Assembly (NCBI GenBank): GCA_022448945.1
Contig: JAKVCV010000001.1
Span: 17,570-81,569, forward strand
Direction: 5' to 3'
Length of the DNA: 64,000 nucleotides
DNA from: Saprospiraceae bacterium
Lineage (GTDB): Bacteria; Bacteroidota; Bacteroidia; Chitinophagales; Saprospiraceae
Shown here: piece after piece, positions 17,192 through 24,813 of the stretch
Position numbering within the stretch: the first letter of the stretch is position 1
Layout of the letters: each line of letters begins with the position of its first letter
Position numbers and translations under genes: made by a program
Notes under the pieces: model-generated
Told to the model about the DNA's origin: nothing
Seen by the model: only the letters and a program-made list of their open reading frames with translations
Database searches by the model: none

Positions 17192-18322
17192 ATGAAATTG
17201 AATATTCGAATTAAAAAAGAAATTCAGCATAGTATTGAGAGAGATACATATTTGAATCATTTTTCAGAAATAGATTGTTCTCTTGGTTCAAGTCCATATG
17301 GACATTCTTCTAGTGTCGACACCGCGCTCCAATCTGTAGATTATAAAATGCTAACCTCGTATCAGGATATGTATTTTGACCCTAATCTATTATCTCAAAT
17401 CTTAAAGAAATGGTCTCAATATGGTGTCTCTAAAACTGCTCTTTTTTTTGGTCATGGCATATATCTTTTGGTAGAACGTATTATGTATAAATTGCTGGAT
17501 ATATCTAATGGTATGTTAGGGTACGGACCACAGTTTAATGAAATTCCTTCTGAAATGCAATTTGCTGGAGGAATCTATAAGGGTATACCAATGACCAATA
17601 ATTTTGAATTCCCTTTTGAAGAGATGATGGAGGAAATTGCAATAAATGGTATTTATGCAGTTATTTATATTGATAACCCTAATAATCCTACCGGACAAAT
17701 TATTTCATTGGATAAAATTGAAAAGATTGTTTCATTAGCTGAAAAAAAGGGTATTTGTGTCATTATTGATGAAGCATATGGTGATTTTATGCATGATGAA
17801 CAATCAGCATTTAAACTTGTTTGCAAATATTCTAACCTAGTTGTTATAAGGTCTTTTTCGAAAGCATATGGATTGGCTTCAATGCGAGCAAGTTATTGTG
17901 CAGTTTCTGATGAAATTGCACCATATTTTAGGAAAATTGATGTCCCTTTTGAACCGACTTTATTGAGTGCTATTGCTGCTAATGCTGCGATTGGTGATCA
18001 AGTTTTTTTGGAGAATGTCAAAAAGAAGGTAAGAGCAGAGAAAGAGATTATGATTAAGGGTCTCAGAACTTTGGGTTTTGAAGTGCTTCCTACCGATAAA
18101 AATACATCTATTCTGTGTGTTTATAAAAAAGGGATGGATGTCGTGAAATTTTTTGAGGAGTGTAATGTCAAAGTAGTTTCAGGAGTTGCATTCAATAAAA
18201 CTAATTCAATGATGGATACATCTTTTGCAAGGTTGAGAATGCCTGGTTCGACATTAAAATGTAATGAAATTTTAAACAGAATGGAAGAAGTATTAAATTC
18301 AAAATTATCTTTTATTAAGTGA
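17192..18322 (+). CDS. PLP-dependent class I/II aminotransferase
   Basis: The 376-residue fold-type I enzyme resembles histidinol-phosphate aminotransferase and threonine-phosphate decarboxylase relatives. It has DNPNNPTGQIIS near residue 162, the DEAYGDF aspartate near residue 194, and the PLP lysine in SFSKAYGLASMRASY near residue 224. The C-terminal arginine for the substrate carboxylate is probably in FARLRMPG. It does not sit with histidine or cobalamin genes; its stop codon overlaps the start of an alanine-exporter gene (GTGA). This suggests the enzyme forms or uses an amino acid that the exporter removes. Substrate is unknown. Confidence 0.85.
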   Translation: MKLNIRIKKEIQHSIERDTYLNHFSEIDCSLGSSPYGHSSSVDTALQSVDYKMLTSYQDMYFDPNLLSQILKKWSQYGVSKTALFFGHGIYLLVERIMYKLLDISNGMLGYGPQFNEIPSEMQFAGGIYKGIPMTNNFEFPFEEMMEEIAINGIYAVIYIDNPNNPTGQIISLDKIEKIVSLAEKKGICVIIDEAYGDFMHDEQSAFKLVCKYSNLVVIRSFSKAYGLASMRASYCAVSDEIAPYFRKIDVPFEPTLLSAIAANAAIGDQVFLENVKKKVRAEKEIMIKGLRTLGFEVLPTDKNTSILCVYKKGMDVVKFFEECNVKVVSGVAFNKTNSMMDTSFARLRMPGSTLKCNEILNRMEEVLNSKLSFIK

Positions 18323-18783
18323 AAAAAGTAATAAAATCTACATATTCAGATCAAATGAGTAACCAGGCCCGTCTGTTTCTTGCCGATACAGTGGCTATGG
18401 TAATATTTTCATTTACGACAGGAATGGTTATTGAATTACTCATTGCTGGAATGACATTAACTCAATCATTGACTTCTCGAATTCTGGCAATACCTGTTAA
18501 TTTATTTACAGCCAGACCATATGGTCTTTATCGTGATTTTTTTTTTAAAAAGAAACGATCAAGAAATCCAATCATAAAAGGTGCTATAGATATTTTAATT
18601 TTTATATCTTTCCAAATTCCTGTATATATCTTTGTTTTAATGTTTGCAGGAGCAAATGTTGGACAAATCATTAAAGCTTGTAGCTCAGTAATCGTATTTT
18701 TCATTATATTAGGTAGACCATATGGGTTATTCCTAGGTTTTTGTAGAACAATTTTTGGGGTAGAATTAAAATCTGATAAATAA
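18319..18783 (+). CDS. alaE: L-alanine exporter AlaE
   Basis: This 154-residue inner-membrane protein closely follows the AlaE family: the segment LADTVAMVIFSF, then SRILAIPVNLFTARPYGLYRDFF, FQIPVYIFVLMFAGA, and a C-terminal GRPYGLFLGFCRTIFGV. AlaE of E. coli is about 149 residues with four helices and exports L-alanine, protecting cells from alanine overload. The GTG start at 18319 overlaps the aminotransferase stop by four bases, which implies translational coupling. An ATG at 18355 (MSNQARLF) aligns better with the E. coli N terminus and may be the real start. Family assignment is strong; the identity of the exported amino acid here is inferred. Confidence 0.88.
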   Translation: MKKVIKSTYSDQMSNQARLFLADTVAMVIFSFTTGMVIELLIAGMTLTQSLTSRILAIPVNLFTARPYGLYRDFFFKKKRSRNPIIKGAIDILIFISFQIPVYIFVLMFAGANVGQIIKACSSVIVFFIILGRPYGLFLGFCRTIFGVELKSDK

Positions 18784-18789
18784 TTGCTA

Positions 18790-20103
18790 ATGAAGACAAA
18801 AAGTCATAAAACAGATAAGGTAAATGTGGTTACTTTGGGTTGTTCTAAGAATATGGTGGATTCAGAAGTGCTCATGCATCAGCTACAGGCAAATGAGTAT
18901 GATGTAGTGCACGATAGCAACGACGAGGATGCTAATATTGTGATTGTAAATACTTGTGGTTTTATTGACCTGGCCAAAGAGGAATCAATTAATACAATTC
19001 TTCAATATGCAGATGTTCGTGCTAGAGGTGATATTGACAAATTGTATGTTACCGGTTGTTTATCTCAACGGTATAAAGATAACCTTGAAGATGAAATTCC
19101 TGAGGTGGATGCATATTTTGGTACACTTGAATTACCAGCTCTCCTCGAAAAGTTGGAGGCAGACTATAAACATGACCTGATTGGTGAAAGGATGTTGATG
19201 ACTCCGCCTCACTATGCCTATCTCAAAATATCGGAAGGTTGTAATCGTACCTGTTCTTTTTGTGCCATCCCTCTGATGCGTGGGAAACATATTTCCAAAT
19301 CAATTGAGGATTTAGTTGAAGAAGCAAGAGGTTTAGCCAAAAAAGGTGTAAAAGAACTGATGTTGATAGCACAGGAATTGACATATTATGGCCTTGATAT
19401 TTATAAAAAAAGAAAACTAGCAGATTTATTATACGCTCTTAGCGAAGTAGAAGGTATTGAATGGATTCGATTACATTATGCATATCCAAGTAAATTTCCT
19501 TTGGATATTTTTGATGCTATTAAAGAACTGCCAAAAGTTTGTAATTATATAGATATGCCTCTGCAGCATGCAAACAATGATGTGCTAAAAAGAATGCGAC
19601 GTCAAATTACCAGAGAAGAAACAACAAATTTGATAAATGAAGCACGTAAGAGGGTTCCTGGACTGACTTTCAGAACAACGCTATTAGTAGGTTTCCCAGG
19701 CGAAACTGAAGAAGAATTTCAGGATATGGTAGATTTTGTACGTGAAATGAAATTTGAACGCGTTGGTGTGTTCCAGTATTCCCACGAAGAAAATACATCT
19801 GCCTATAATCTTGAAGATGATATCTCTTCAGAAGTTAAAGAGCAACGTGCTGCTACTATTATGCAGGTACAGGAAGAGATTTCTTGGGCAAATAATCAAC
19901 ATAAAATTGGCAAGACTTTCAAAGTGCTTTTTGATAGGGTAGAAGGCGAGTTTTTTGTTGGACGGACTGAATTTGATTCCCCTGAAGTAGATAATGAGGT
20001 ATTGGTCAAAACAGAAGATAATTTTGTTCGAATAGGTGATTTTGCAATGATAGAGATTACGGAGGCAACGGAATTTGATCTTTATGGGCGTGTGGTTTTC
20101 TGA
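18790..20103 (+). CDS. rimO: Ribosomal protein S12 methylthiotransferase RimO
   Basis: RimO is a radical-SAM enzyme that adds a methylthio group to an aspartate of ribosomal protein S12. The protein (437 residues from ATG 18790) has the N-terminal UPF0004 domain with three cysteines for one 4Fe-4S cluster (GCSKNMVDSE, NTCGF, VTGCLSQRY). The radical-SAM motif CNRTCSFCAIPLMRG follows near residue 150, and a C-terminal TRAM domain ends the protein (about 370-437). GCSKNMVDSE distinguishes RimO from MiaB. ATG 18790 is chosen over an in-frame TTG at 18784. It lies 6 bases after alaE, so the three genes may form one transcript. Confidence 0.95.
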   Translation: MKTKSHKTDKVNVVTLGCSKNMVDSEVLMHQLQANEYDVVHDSNDEDANIVIVNTCGFIDLAKEESINTILQYADVRARGDIDKLYVTGCLSQRYKDNLEDEIPEVDAYFGTLELPALLEKLEADYKHDLIGERMLMTPPHYAYLKISEGCNRTCSFCAIPLMRGKHISKSIEDLVEEARGLAKKGVKELMLIAQELTYYGLDIYKKRKLADLLYALSEVEGIEWIRLHYAYPSKFPLDIFDAIKELPKVCNYIDMPLQHANNDVLKRMRRQITREETTNLINEARKRVPGLTFRTTLLVGFPGETEEEFQDMVDFVREMKFERVGVFQYSHEENTSAYNLEDDISSEVKEQRAATIMQVQEEISWANNQHKIGKTFKVLFDRVEGEFFVGRTEFDSPEVDNEVLVKTEDNFVRIGDFAMIEITEATEFDLYGRVVF

Positions 20104-20111
20104 CAAGAATT

Positions 20112-20154
20112 AAAAGTAAAAATTATTTTTTTAAATCATAATTTTTATTTTTAT
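20112..20154 (+). terminator. AT-rich terminator after rimO
   Basis: AAAAGTAAAAATTAT at 20112-20126 pairs with 20138-20152 (15 pairs, one G-T) around an eleven-base loop; the 3' arm itself ends in a T-run. It would end the aminotransferase-alaE-rimO transcript. Confidence 0.55.
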
Positions 20155-20240
20155 AGTCTGTTGAAGAAAAATTTATTGACGATAAAATTAAAAATCAACA
20201 TAAATTTTAAACTTATAAATACAATTTTGTAATTTTGTAT

Positions 20241-21125
20241 ATGGATCTTCTAAAAAACACAAAAACTAGCCTAAAAATGGGGTGGTATAAACGTGAAAAG
20301 GATGGCATTACAACTGCCACCTCTCAAAAAAAAGAAACTCCCGATGGTATATGGCATCAATGTGGAGCATGTAAGACTACATCAACAATAAAGGATTTAG
20401 TCGATAATATGTATGTATGTCCTGAATGTAATCAGCATGAGCGTATAGGGTCTCAGGAATACTTTGAGATTATATTTGACCGCAATAAATTTTCAGAATT
20501 GTATAGCGAAATAATTGCGCATGATTTTCTTGGATTTACAGATCTTAAACCATATAAAGAACGTCTTGAAGCTGCACGCATTAAAACGGAACTTGATTCT
20601 GCAATTAGAGTAGCTAAGGGTAAGGTTAAAAAAATGGATTTTGTTATTGCTGCTATGGATTTTGGCTTTATTGGTGGATCAATGGGTTCAGTAATGGGTG
20701 AAAAAATTGCTAGAGCCATTGACTATTCTATCGAAACTAAAACGCCTTTTATGATTATCTCTAAGTCAGGAGGCGCTCGAATGATGGAATCTGCTTTTTC
20801 TCTTATGCAAATGGCAAAAATTGCTGCCAAACTTACGCAATTGGCTGAGGCGAAAGTACCATATCTTTCTTTTTTGACTGATCCAACAACAGGTGGTGTT
20901 TCAGCATCTTTTGCAATGCTTGGCGATTTTAATTTCTCAGAACCCAATGCTTTAATTGCATTTGCTGGTCCAAGAATTGTCAAAGAAACGCTTAAACTTA
21001 AGGAATTGCCAGAAGGATTTCAGCGTGCTGAATATTTACTGGAATGTGGATTCCTTGATTTTATTGTTGAAAGAAAGAATATAAAAGCAAGAATTGCAGA
21101 TATCCTTTTTATGCTTAAAAAATAA
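20241..21125 (+). CDS. accD: Acetyl-CoA carboxylase carboxyltransferase beta subunit
   Basis: AccD with AccA transfers carboxyl from carboxybiotin to acetyl-CoA to make malonyl-CoA, the first step in fatty-acid synthesis. The 294-residue protein (from ATG 20241; a TTG lies two codons upstream) has an N-terminal C4 zinc ribbon (CGAC then CPEC, residues about 32-54). The crotonase-fold carboxyltransferase domain follows, with MDFGFIGGSMGSVMGEK, SKSGGARMMES and the LTDPTTGGVSASFAMLGD oxyanion segment. No accA is in the window. Family length and motifs are complete. Confidence 0.95.
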   Translation: MDLLKNTKTSLKMGWYKREKDGITTATSQKKETPDGIWHQCGACKTTSTIKDLVDNMYVCPECNQHERIGSQEYFEIIFDRNKFSELYSEIIAHDFLGFTDLKPYKERLEAARIKTELDSAIRVAKGKVKKMDFVIAAMDFGFIGGSMGSVMGEKIARAIDYSIETKTPFMIISKSGGARMMESAFSLMQMAKIAAKLTQLAEAKVPYLSFLTDPTTGGVSASFAMLGDFNFSEPNALIAFAGPRIVKETLKLKELPEGFQRAEYLLECGFLDFIVERKNIKARIADILFMLKK

Positions 21126-21153
21126 TTAAGTATTCGAAATAGTAGCAGGTGTT

Positions 21154-21771
21154 CTAATTTTGTAAAAAGTTTTTTAGAGCGAGTAATGTGTCATATGGGC
21201 CTTCTACTATTGTAGAATTAACTACCCAGTCTGGTACTGAACCACCTAAATCAGCAACAGATTGCTGTACTACTTTAATCTTTCCATTTCCCATGTCTGT
21301 AAATAACCAGAACCCTTTTGAACGCGGTATACGTACTATATTACTTTTTTCATTTATATAATTAGGGAGGGAGTTCATTGTGATTTTTATTTGATTTTCT
21401 GAAGGTTTAGAAAATAAAGAGTGCGTGATATTATCCCTGTCAAGCACAGGCCATGGGGCATTCCCTAAATTATAAGTAATTATCTCATTTTTAGATACGA
21501 CTTTAAGGTTAGCAACTTCAATGCTCCTTTTCATAAATTTCTTGCGTTTTACAGGGTCTCTATAAGCTTCTACAGCTTTTTTCAATGAAGTTTTTATAAA
21601 AACTGTTGCACGATATTCTTTGATACTCCAGCCATCTATGAATCGAGTTTCAATTTTTACCCCATTTTTATCTTTTGCAAGTGTCCAACTTTGAGCGACT
21701 ATTTTATTGCGCGTTATTAATAGAAAGAATAGACTAATAAAACAATATTTAAATGGTAACAATTTTAACAT
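21154..21771 (-). CDS. Exported START/SRPBCC-domain protein
   Basis: The 205-residue product starts at ATG 21771; a TTG six codons upstream gives a less natural N terminus. A signal peptide (about residues 1-25, ending near IVAQ) precedes a START-type lipid-binding fold. It shows the WTLAKDKNGVKIETR opening, an EYRATVFIKTS strand, and the DRDNITHS and IPRSKGFWLFTDMGNGKI segments common to bacterial START proteins. Such proteins have a helix-grip cavity for hydrophobic ligands. The ligand is unknown. It converges on accD with only 28 bases between them. Confidence 0.75.
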   Translation of the reverse strand: MLKLLPFKYCFISLFFLLITRNKIVAQSWTLAKDKNGVKIETRFIDGWSIKEYRATVFIKTSLKKAVEAYRDPVKRKKFMKRSIEVANLKVVSKNEIITYNLGNAPWPVLDRDNITHSLFSKPSENQIKITMNSLPNYINEKSNIVRIPRSKGFWLFTDMGNGKIKVVQQSVADLGGSVPDWVVNSTIVEGPYDTLLALKNFLQN

Positions 21772-21977
21772 GCTTAGTTTGATTTTCAAATCTTTATAAA
21801 CTTCTTTTTTATGATGGTCTCTTGTAAGAAATTGTTTTAAGTTATTGCAAGCTGATGCTGCATCATCTATAATAACTACTTTGATTATATCCTTTTTTCT
21901 AAAAATAACCTTTTTATTTATTCATAAAAAAACAAATAGGATATTATTATCTGTGGGGTTGTTTGAAAAGAATTCAT

Positions 21978-22586
21978 TTAAATTCCAAATTTATCACGAA
22001 GCTTTAAAGGTAAATCATCTATATAATCAATATCACTTAATACTGGTAATTCAGCATAGGAATAATTTAAAACTTCTAAATCAATAAGAGTATCATGGTA
22101 AACACGTGGTGTGCTCCATTGCTTGTTTCTAAAAATAGCATATTCCAATTGCCGCATTCCTAAAAAGTAATATCCTCCATCTGTGGCCGGACCAAGAACA
22201 AAATTTGTATTTTGTAAAGTTGTTAATCCTGTATCAATTAAATCTGCAGAAAGTTCATAACAGTCACTCCCAATCATTGCAACTTTTTTATATCCTTTAC
22301 TAAAAGCTTGCTCAAAGGCTTTGTACATTCTTATGCCTAATTCACCATCAGGTTGTACCGTTTTTGAGAAACTTTCATTGGGGAACATATCTTCGTAGTC
22401 GGGATATGAAGAATAATGTACCTGTCTGTCGCAATCTGCTTCGAGGGCGATATAAGCAGTGTATTGTAATAAGAACTTATAAATTTCCAATGCTTTTTGG
22501 TCGCCAACAGTACTCGCTAGACGAGTTTTTGTAGTGCCAAGTACAGGGTTTTTAGCAAAAACCATCAATAAAGTATCACTATTCAT
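21978..22586 (-). CDS. TIGR04282/DUF2064 glycosyltransferase-like protein
   Basis: The 202-residue protein is chosen from ATG 22586 because it gives the usual N terminus MNSDTLLMVFAKNPVLGTTKTRLA; a TTG 11 codons upstream is possible. The nucleotide-diphospho-sugar-transferase-like fold shows GTTKTRLA, MIGSDCYELS and LGPATDGGYYFLGM, all typical of the DUF2064 family. The family name in some databases refers to arsenosugar biosynthesis, but no radical-SAM or arsenic gene is nearby, so that role should not be assumed. It lies in a minus-strand group of small cell-envelope and metabolic genes. Confidence 0.8.
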   Translation of the reverse strand: MNSDTLLMVFAKNPVLGTTKTRLASTVGDQKALEIYKFLLQYTAYIALEADCDRQVHYSSYPDYEDMFPNESFSKTVQPDGELGIRMYKAFEQAFSKGYKKVAMIGSDCYELSADLIDTGLTTLQNTNFVLGPATDGGYYFLGMRQLEYAIFRNKQWSTPRVYHDTLIDLEVLNYSYAELPVLSDIDYIDDLPLKLRDKFGI

Positions 22587-22748
22587 ATAGGTTTTTTTAC
22601 TTAATATATACGTAATCAATGCTATTATATGTTACAATAACATCAAATATTAGTCCAAAATTCATTAAATATACAATGTTTAATTATAGTTTTAAATAAA
22701 AAAATCTATATAAGCTATAGTATGTTCTAGTTAAAATAAGTAGTTATT

Positions 22749-23264
22749 CTAATATACTATTGTCATTTCTGAATTCAGCCATTTTCCCCATGAAGGATCA
22801 AAGCCATGTATTTTATCTGTTTCCTTTTCTTCACTATCTACTATAGTTTTTTTACAGTTTACCCACTCAAAAATTCCACCATATAAATTTTTTACATTCA
22901 TATAACCCTTCTTTAGAAGCGCTTCGCCAACTCTTTCACTACGATAACCTACTGAACAATACACAAGGATCATTTGATTTTTAGGCACATCTTCAAGTTT
23001 TGTGTAATCAGTTTCCGGGTAGCCAAGCCATAATGCTCCTTTAATATGACTGACATCATATTCATTATTAGCACGAACGTCAAGTATAACCCAATCCTCC
23101 ATTTTTTTTATCTCATTTCCCTTAATTAGAGGGACTGAATTGGTATATAACGCGGTTAGCATTTCATAGTAATCAGTTGCTATAAAAACCCTAATCCATT
23201 TGATTCCATATATTCCTCCTAGGATTAGAATTGCAACTAATACAATTATCAATGTAGTTTTCAT
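22749..23264 (-). CDS. Membrane-anchored rhodanese-domain protein
   Basis: The 171-residue product has an N-terminal transmembrane helix (about residues 4-24) and a rhodanese domain (about 45-150). The active-site loop carries the cysteine in VYCSVGYRSERV, so it should be catalytically competent for sulfur transfer. DVRANNEYDVSHIKGALWL and GYMNVKNLYGGIFEWVN are standard rhodanese segments. The anchor implies the domain faces the periplasm. The sulfur donor and acceptor are unknown. A PAP2 gene lies 23 bases upstream on the same strand, so the two may be co-transcribed. Confidence 0.85.
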   Translation of the reverse strand: MKTTLIIVLVAILILGGIYGIKWIRVFIATDYYEMLTALYTNSVPLIKGNEIKKMEDWVILDVRANNEYDVSHIKGALWLGYPETDYTKLEDVPKNQMILVYCSVGYRSERVGEALLKKGYMNVKNLYGGIFEWVNCKKTIVDSEEKETDKIHGFDPSWGKWLNSEMTIVY

Positions 23265-23287
23265 ATTTAAGATATTTTAATTGTAGA

Positions 23288-23869
23288 TCATGTCCATATT
23301 CTCTTTACCAAGCCTAGCCAAGAACAAATTCGATTTACTATAAACGCTAAAAAACAACCCAAAAAAGCTCCACCAATAACATCTAAAGGAAAATGTACAC
23401 CCACATATATTTGCCCATAAGCAATTAGGCAAGCCCAAATAAATAATAAAAGAAAATAGATTCGGTTCCAGCTGCATCGAAATATTAAGTACAATTGCAT
23501 GGCAAAAGAAAAATGATTTGTAGCATGAGAAGAGGTAAAACTAAATCCACCCCCACAATTTTCTAATAACAAACGTACATTATTAAGCGTAGTGTCATTG
23601 CAAGGCCGGATCCGACATATACTTTTTTTAACTAATTCACTACTGATTTGATCTGAGATAATAATCGTAATAGTTATAATAATTAATACCCATACTGTCT
23701 TTATACCTCGTTTTTTTCCTATGAAAAATAAGAGGAGTAAATATAGAGGAATCCAGGTCTTTTTATCTCTAATGTATGGCATAATAAGATCAAAAATATT
23801 ATTGTGCCATTGTCCATTTATTAAACTAAAAAGCGATTTATCCCATTCTAAAATTATATCTGTTAGCAT
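23288..23869 (-). CDS. PAP2-family phosphatase
   Basis: This 193-residue membrane phosphatase has the three PAP2 motifs: KKSICRIRPCN (K-x6-RP type), SSHATNHF (PSGH-type, with A in place of G before T), and VHFPLDVIGGAFLG with a truncated SRxxxxxH. It has about five transmembrane helices. Bacterial members dephosphorylate undecaprenyl pyrophosphate, phosphatidylglycerol phosphate or similar lipids at the periplasmic face. The substrate cannot be told from sequence. It is preceded, 32 bases upstream, by a methyltransferase gene and followed by the rhodanese gene. Confidence 0.85.
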   Translation of the reverse strand: MLTDIILEWDKSLFSLINGQWHNNIFDLIMPYIRDKKTWIPLYLLLLFFIGKKRGIKTVWVLIIITITIIISDQISSELVKKSICRIRPCNDTTLNNVRLLLENCGGGFSFTSSHATNHFSFAMQLYLIFRCSWNRIYFLLLFIWACLIAYGQIYVGVHFPLDVIGGAFLGCFLAFIVNRICSWLGLVKRIWT

Positions 23870-23901
23870 ATATGTTATTTAAGTAATCACATTGCAATCA
23901 A

Positions 23902-24633
23902 TTAACATGGTTTTGCTATCAAAATAAGTCGATTAGACTTTTGTTTGTTGAATTCTGATAAATCATAATCTCCATAAGTGTTAATTAATTGCATATCAAC
24001 TTCCTTTAATAAACGCTCAAAATCATCTTTTAAAAAGGCACGTACACGTTCTTGAAAATAGAAGGATTTCGCTTTATCTTCAAATCGTATATTTTTGAGA
24101 ATGTAACCATTTTCTACGTACCTATTAATATTAAAAGTAATATCTGAAACAACTTTCTTTTCACTAAGAACTAATTCTTTTATTGTTTTCAATGCATTAA
24201 AAAAATCTATTACCAAAATACTATCATTTGATTTTAAGCAATTTCTTATATTTCGTAATGTGTCTATATGTTCTTTTTCTGAATTGAAATAGCCAAAAGA
24301 AGTAAATAGGTTAAATATAAAATCAAATTGTCCTAAATTCAATTCTTTTCGCATATCATGGGTATAAAAATGTAATTTTTTTTGCTCAAATTGTTTGGCA
24401 TGACCAATGCTCTCAGGCGATAAGTCTACTCCGATTACATCAAACCCTTTGTCAGCTAAGTATATAGAATGGCGGCCTTTACCACAGGCGAGGTCAAGGA
24501 TTTTTGATCTGCTTCTGATTCCTAAATGTTCAATTAGATTATTCATGAAGAATTGTGCTTCAATATCATTACGATGTTGATAAAGTAAGTGATAATAATC
24601 CGAATCAAACCATGTGGAAAACCATGAACTCAT
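23902..24633 (-). CDS. Class I SAM-dependent methyltransferase
   Basis: The 243-residue product has the class I methyltransferase motifs: ILDLACGKGRHSIYLADKGF (motif I, about residues 40-59), VIGVDLSPESI (motif II), and FDFIFNLFTSFGYF (motif IV, about 105-118). The N-terminal WFSTWFDSDYYHLLYQHR stretch matches a group of uncharacterised methyltransferases. The substrate is unknown. It is the first gene of a minus-strand group with PAP2 and rhodanese genes; a divergent protease gene starts about 180 bases away. Confidence 0.85.
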   Translation of the reverse strand: MSSWFSTWFDSDYYHLLYQHRNDIEAQFFMNNLIEHLGIRSRSKILDLACGKGRHSIYLADKGFDVIGVDLSPESIGHAKQFEQKKLHFYTHDMRKELNLGQFDFIFNLFTSFGYFNSEKEHIDTLRNIRNCLKSNDSILVIDFFNALKTIKELVLSEKKVVSDITFNINRYVENGYILKNIRFEDKAKSFYFQERVRAFLKDDFERLLKEVDMQLINTYGDYDLSEFNKQKSNRLILIAKPC

Positions 24634-24813
24634 ATTTTTATATTTTCAATAACTAAAAAGATCCAAATAGCAATTTATATTAAAATTTGCACTTTCTGGA
24701 TTTCAAAGCGGAAAAAGAATTAACTTGCAGTATAAATTTATACATTTTGTTTGTTTAGTAAAATAAGCATAAATTAAAAATCATTATTGATTATTCACCA
24801 TGTTTTATACTAT

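Noticed and set aside
20230..20237. TAATTTTG as the accD promoter
   Set aside because: It lies only three bases before the accD start codon, so transcription would begin inside the gene.
21978..22586. Arsenosugar biosynthesis cluster, suggested by the glycosyltransferase family name
   Set aside because: No radical-SAM, arsenite methyltransferase or other arsenic gene is nearby; the name comes from the family only.
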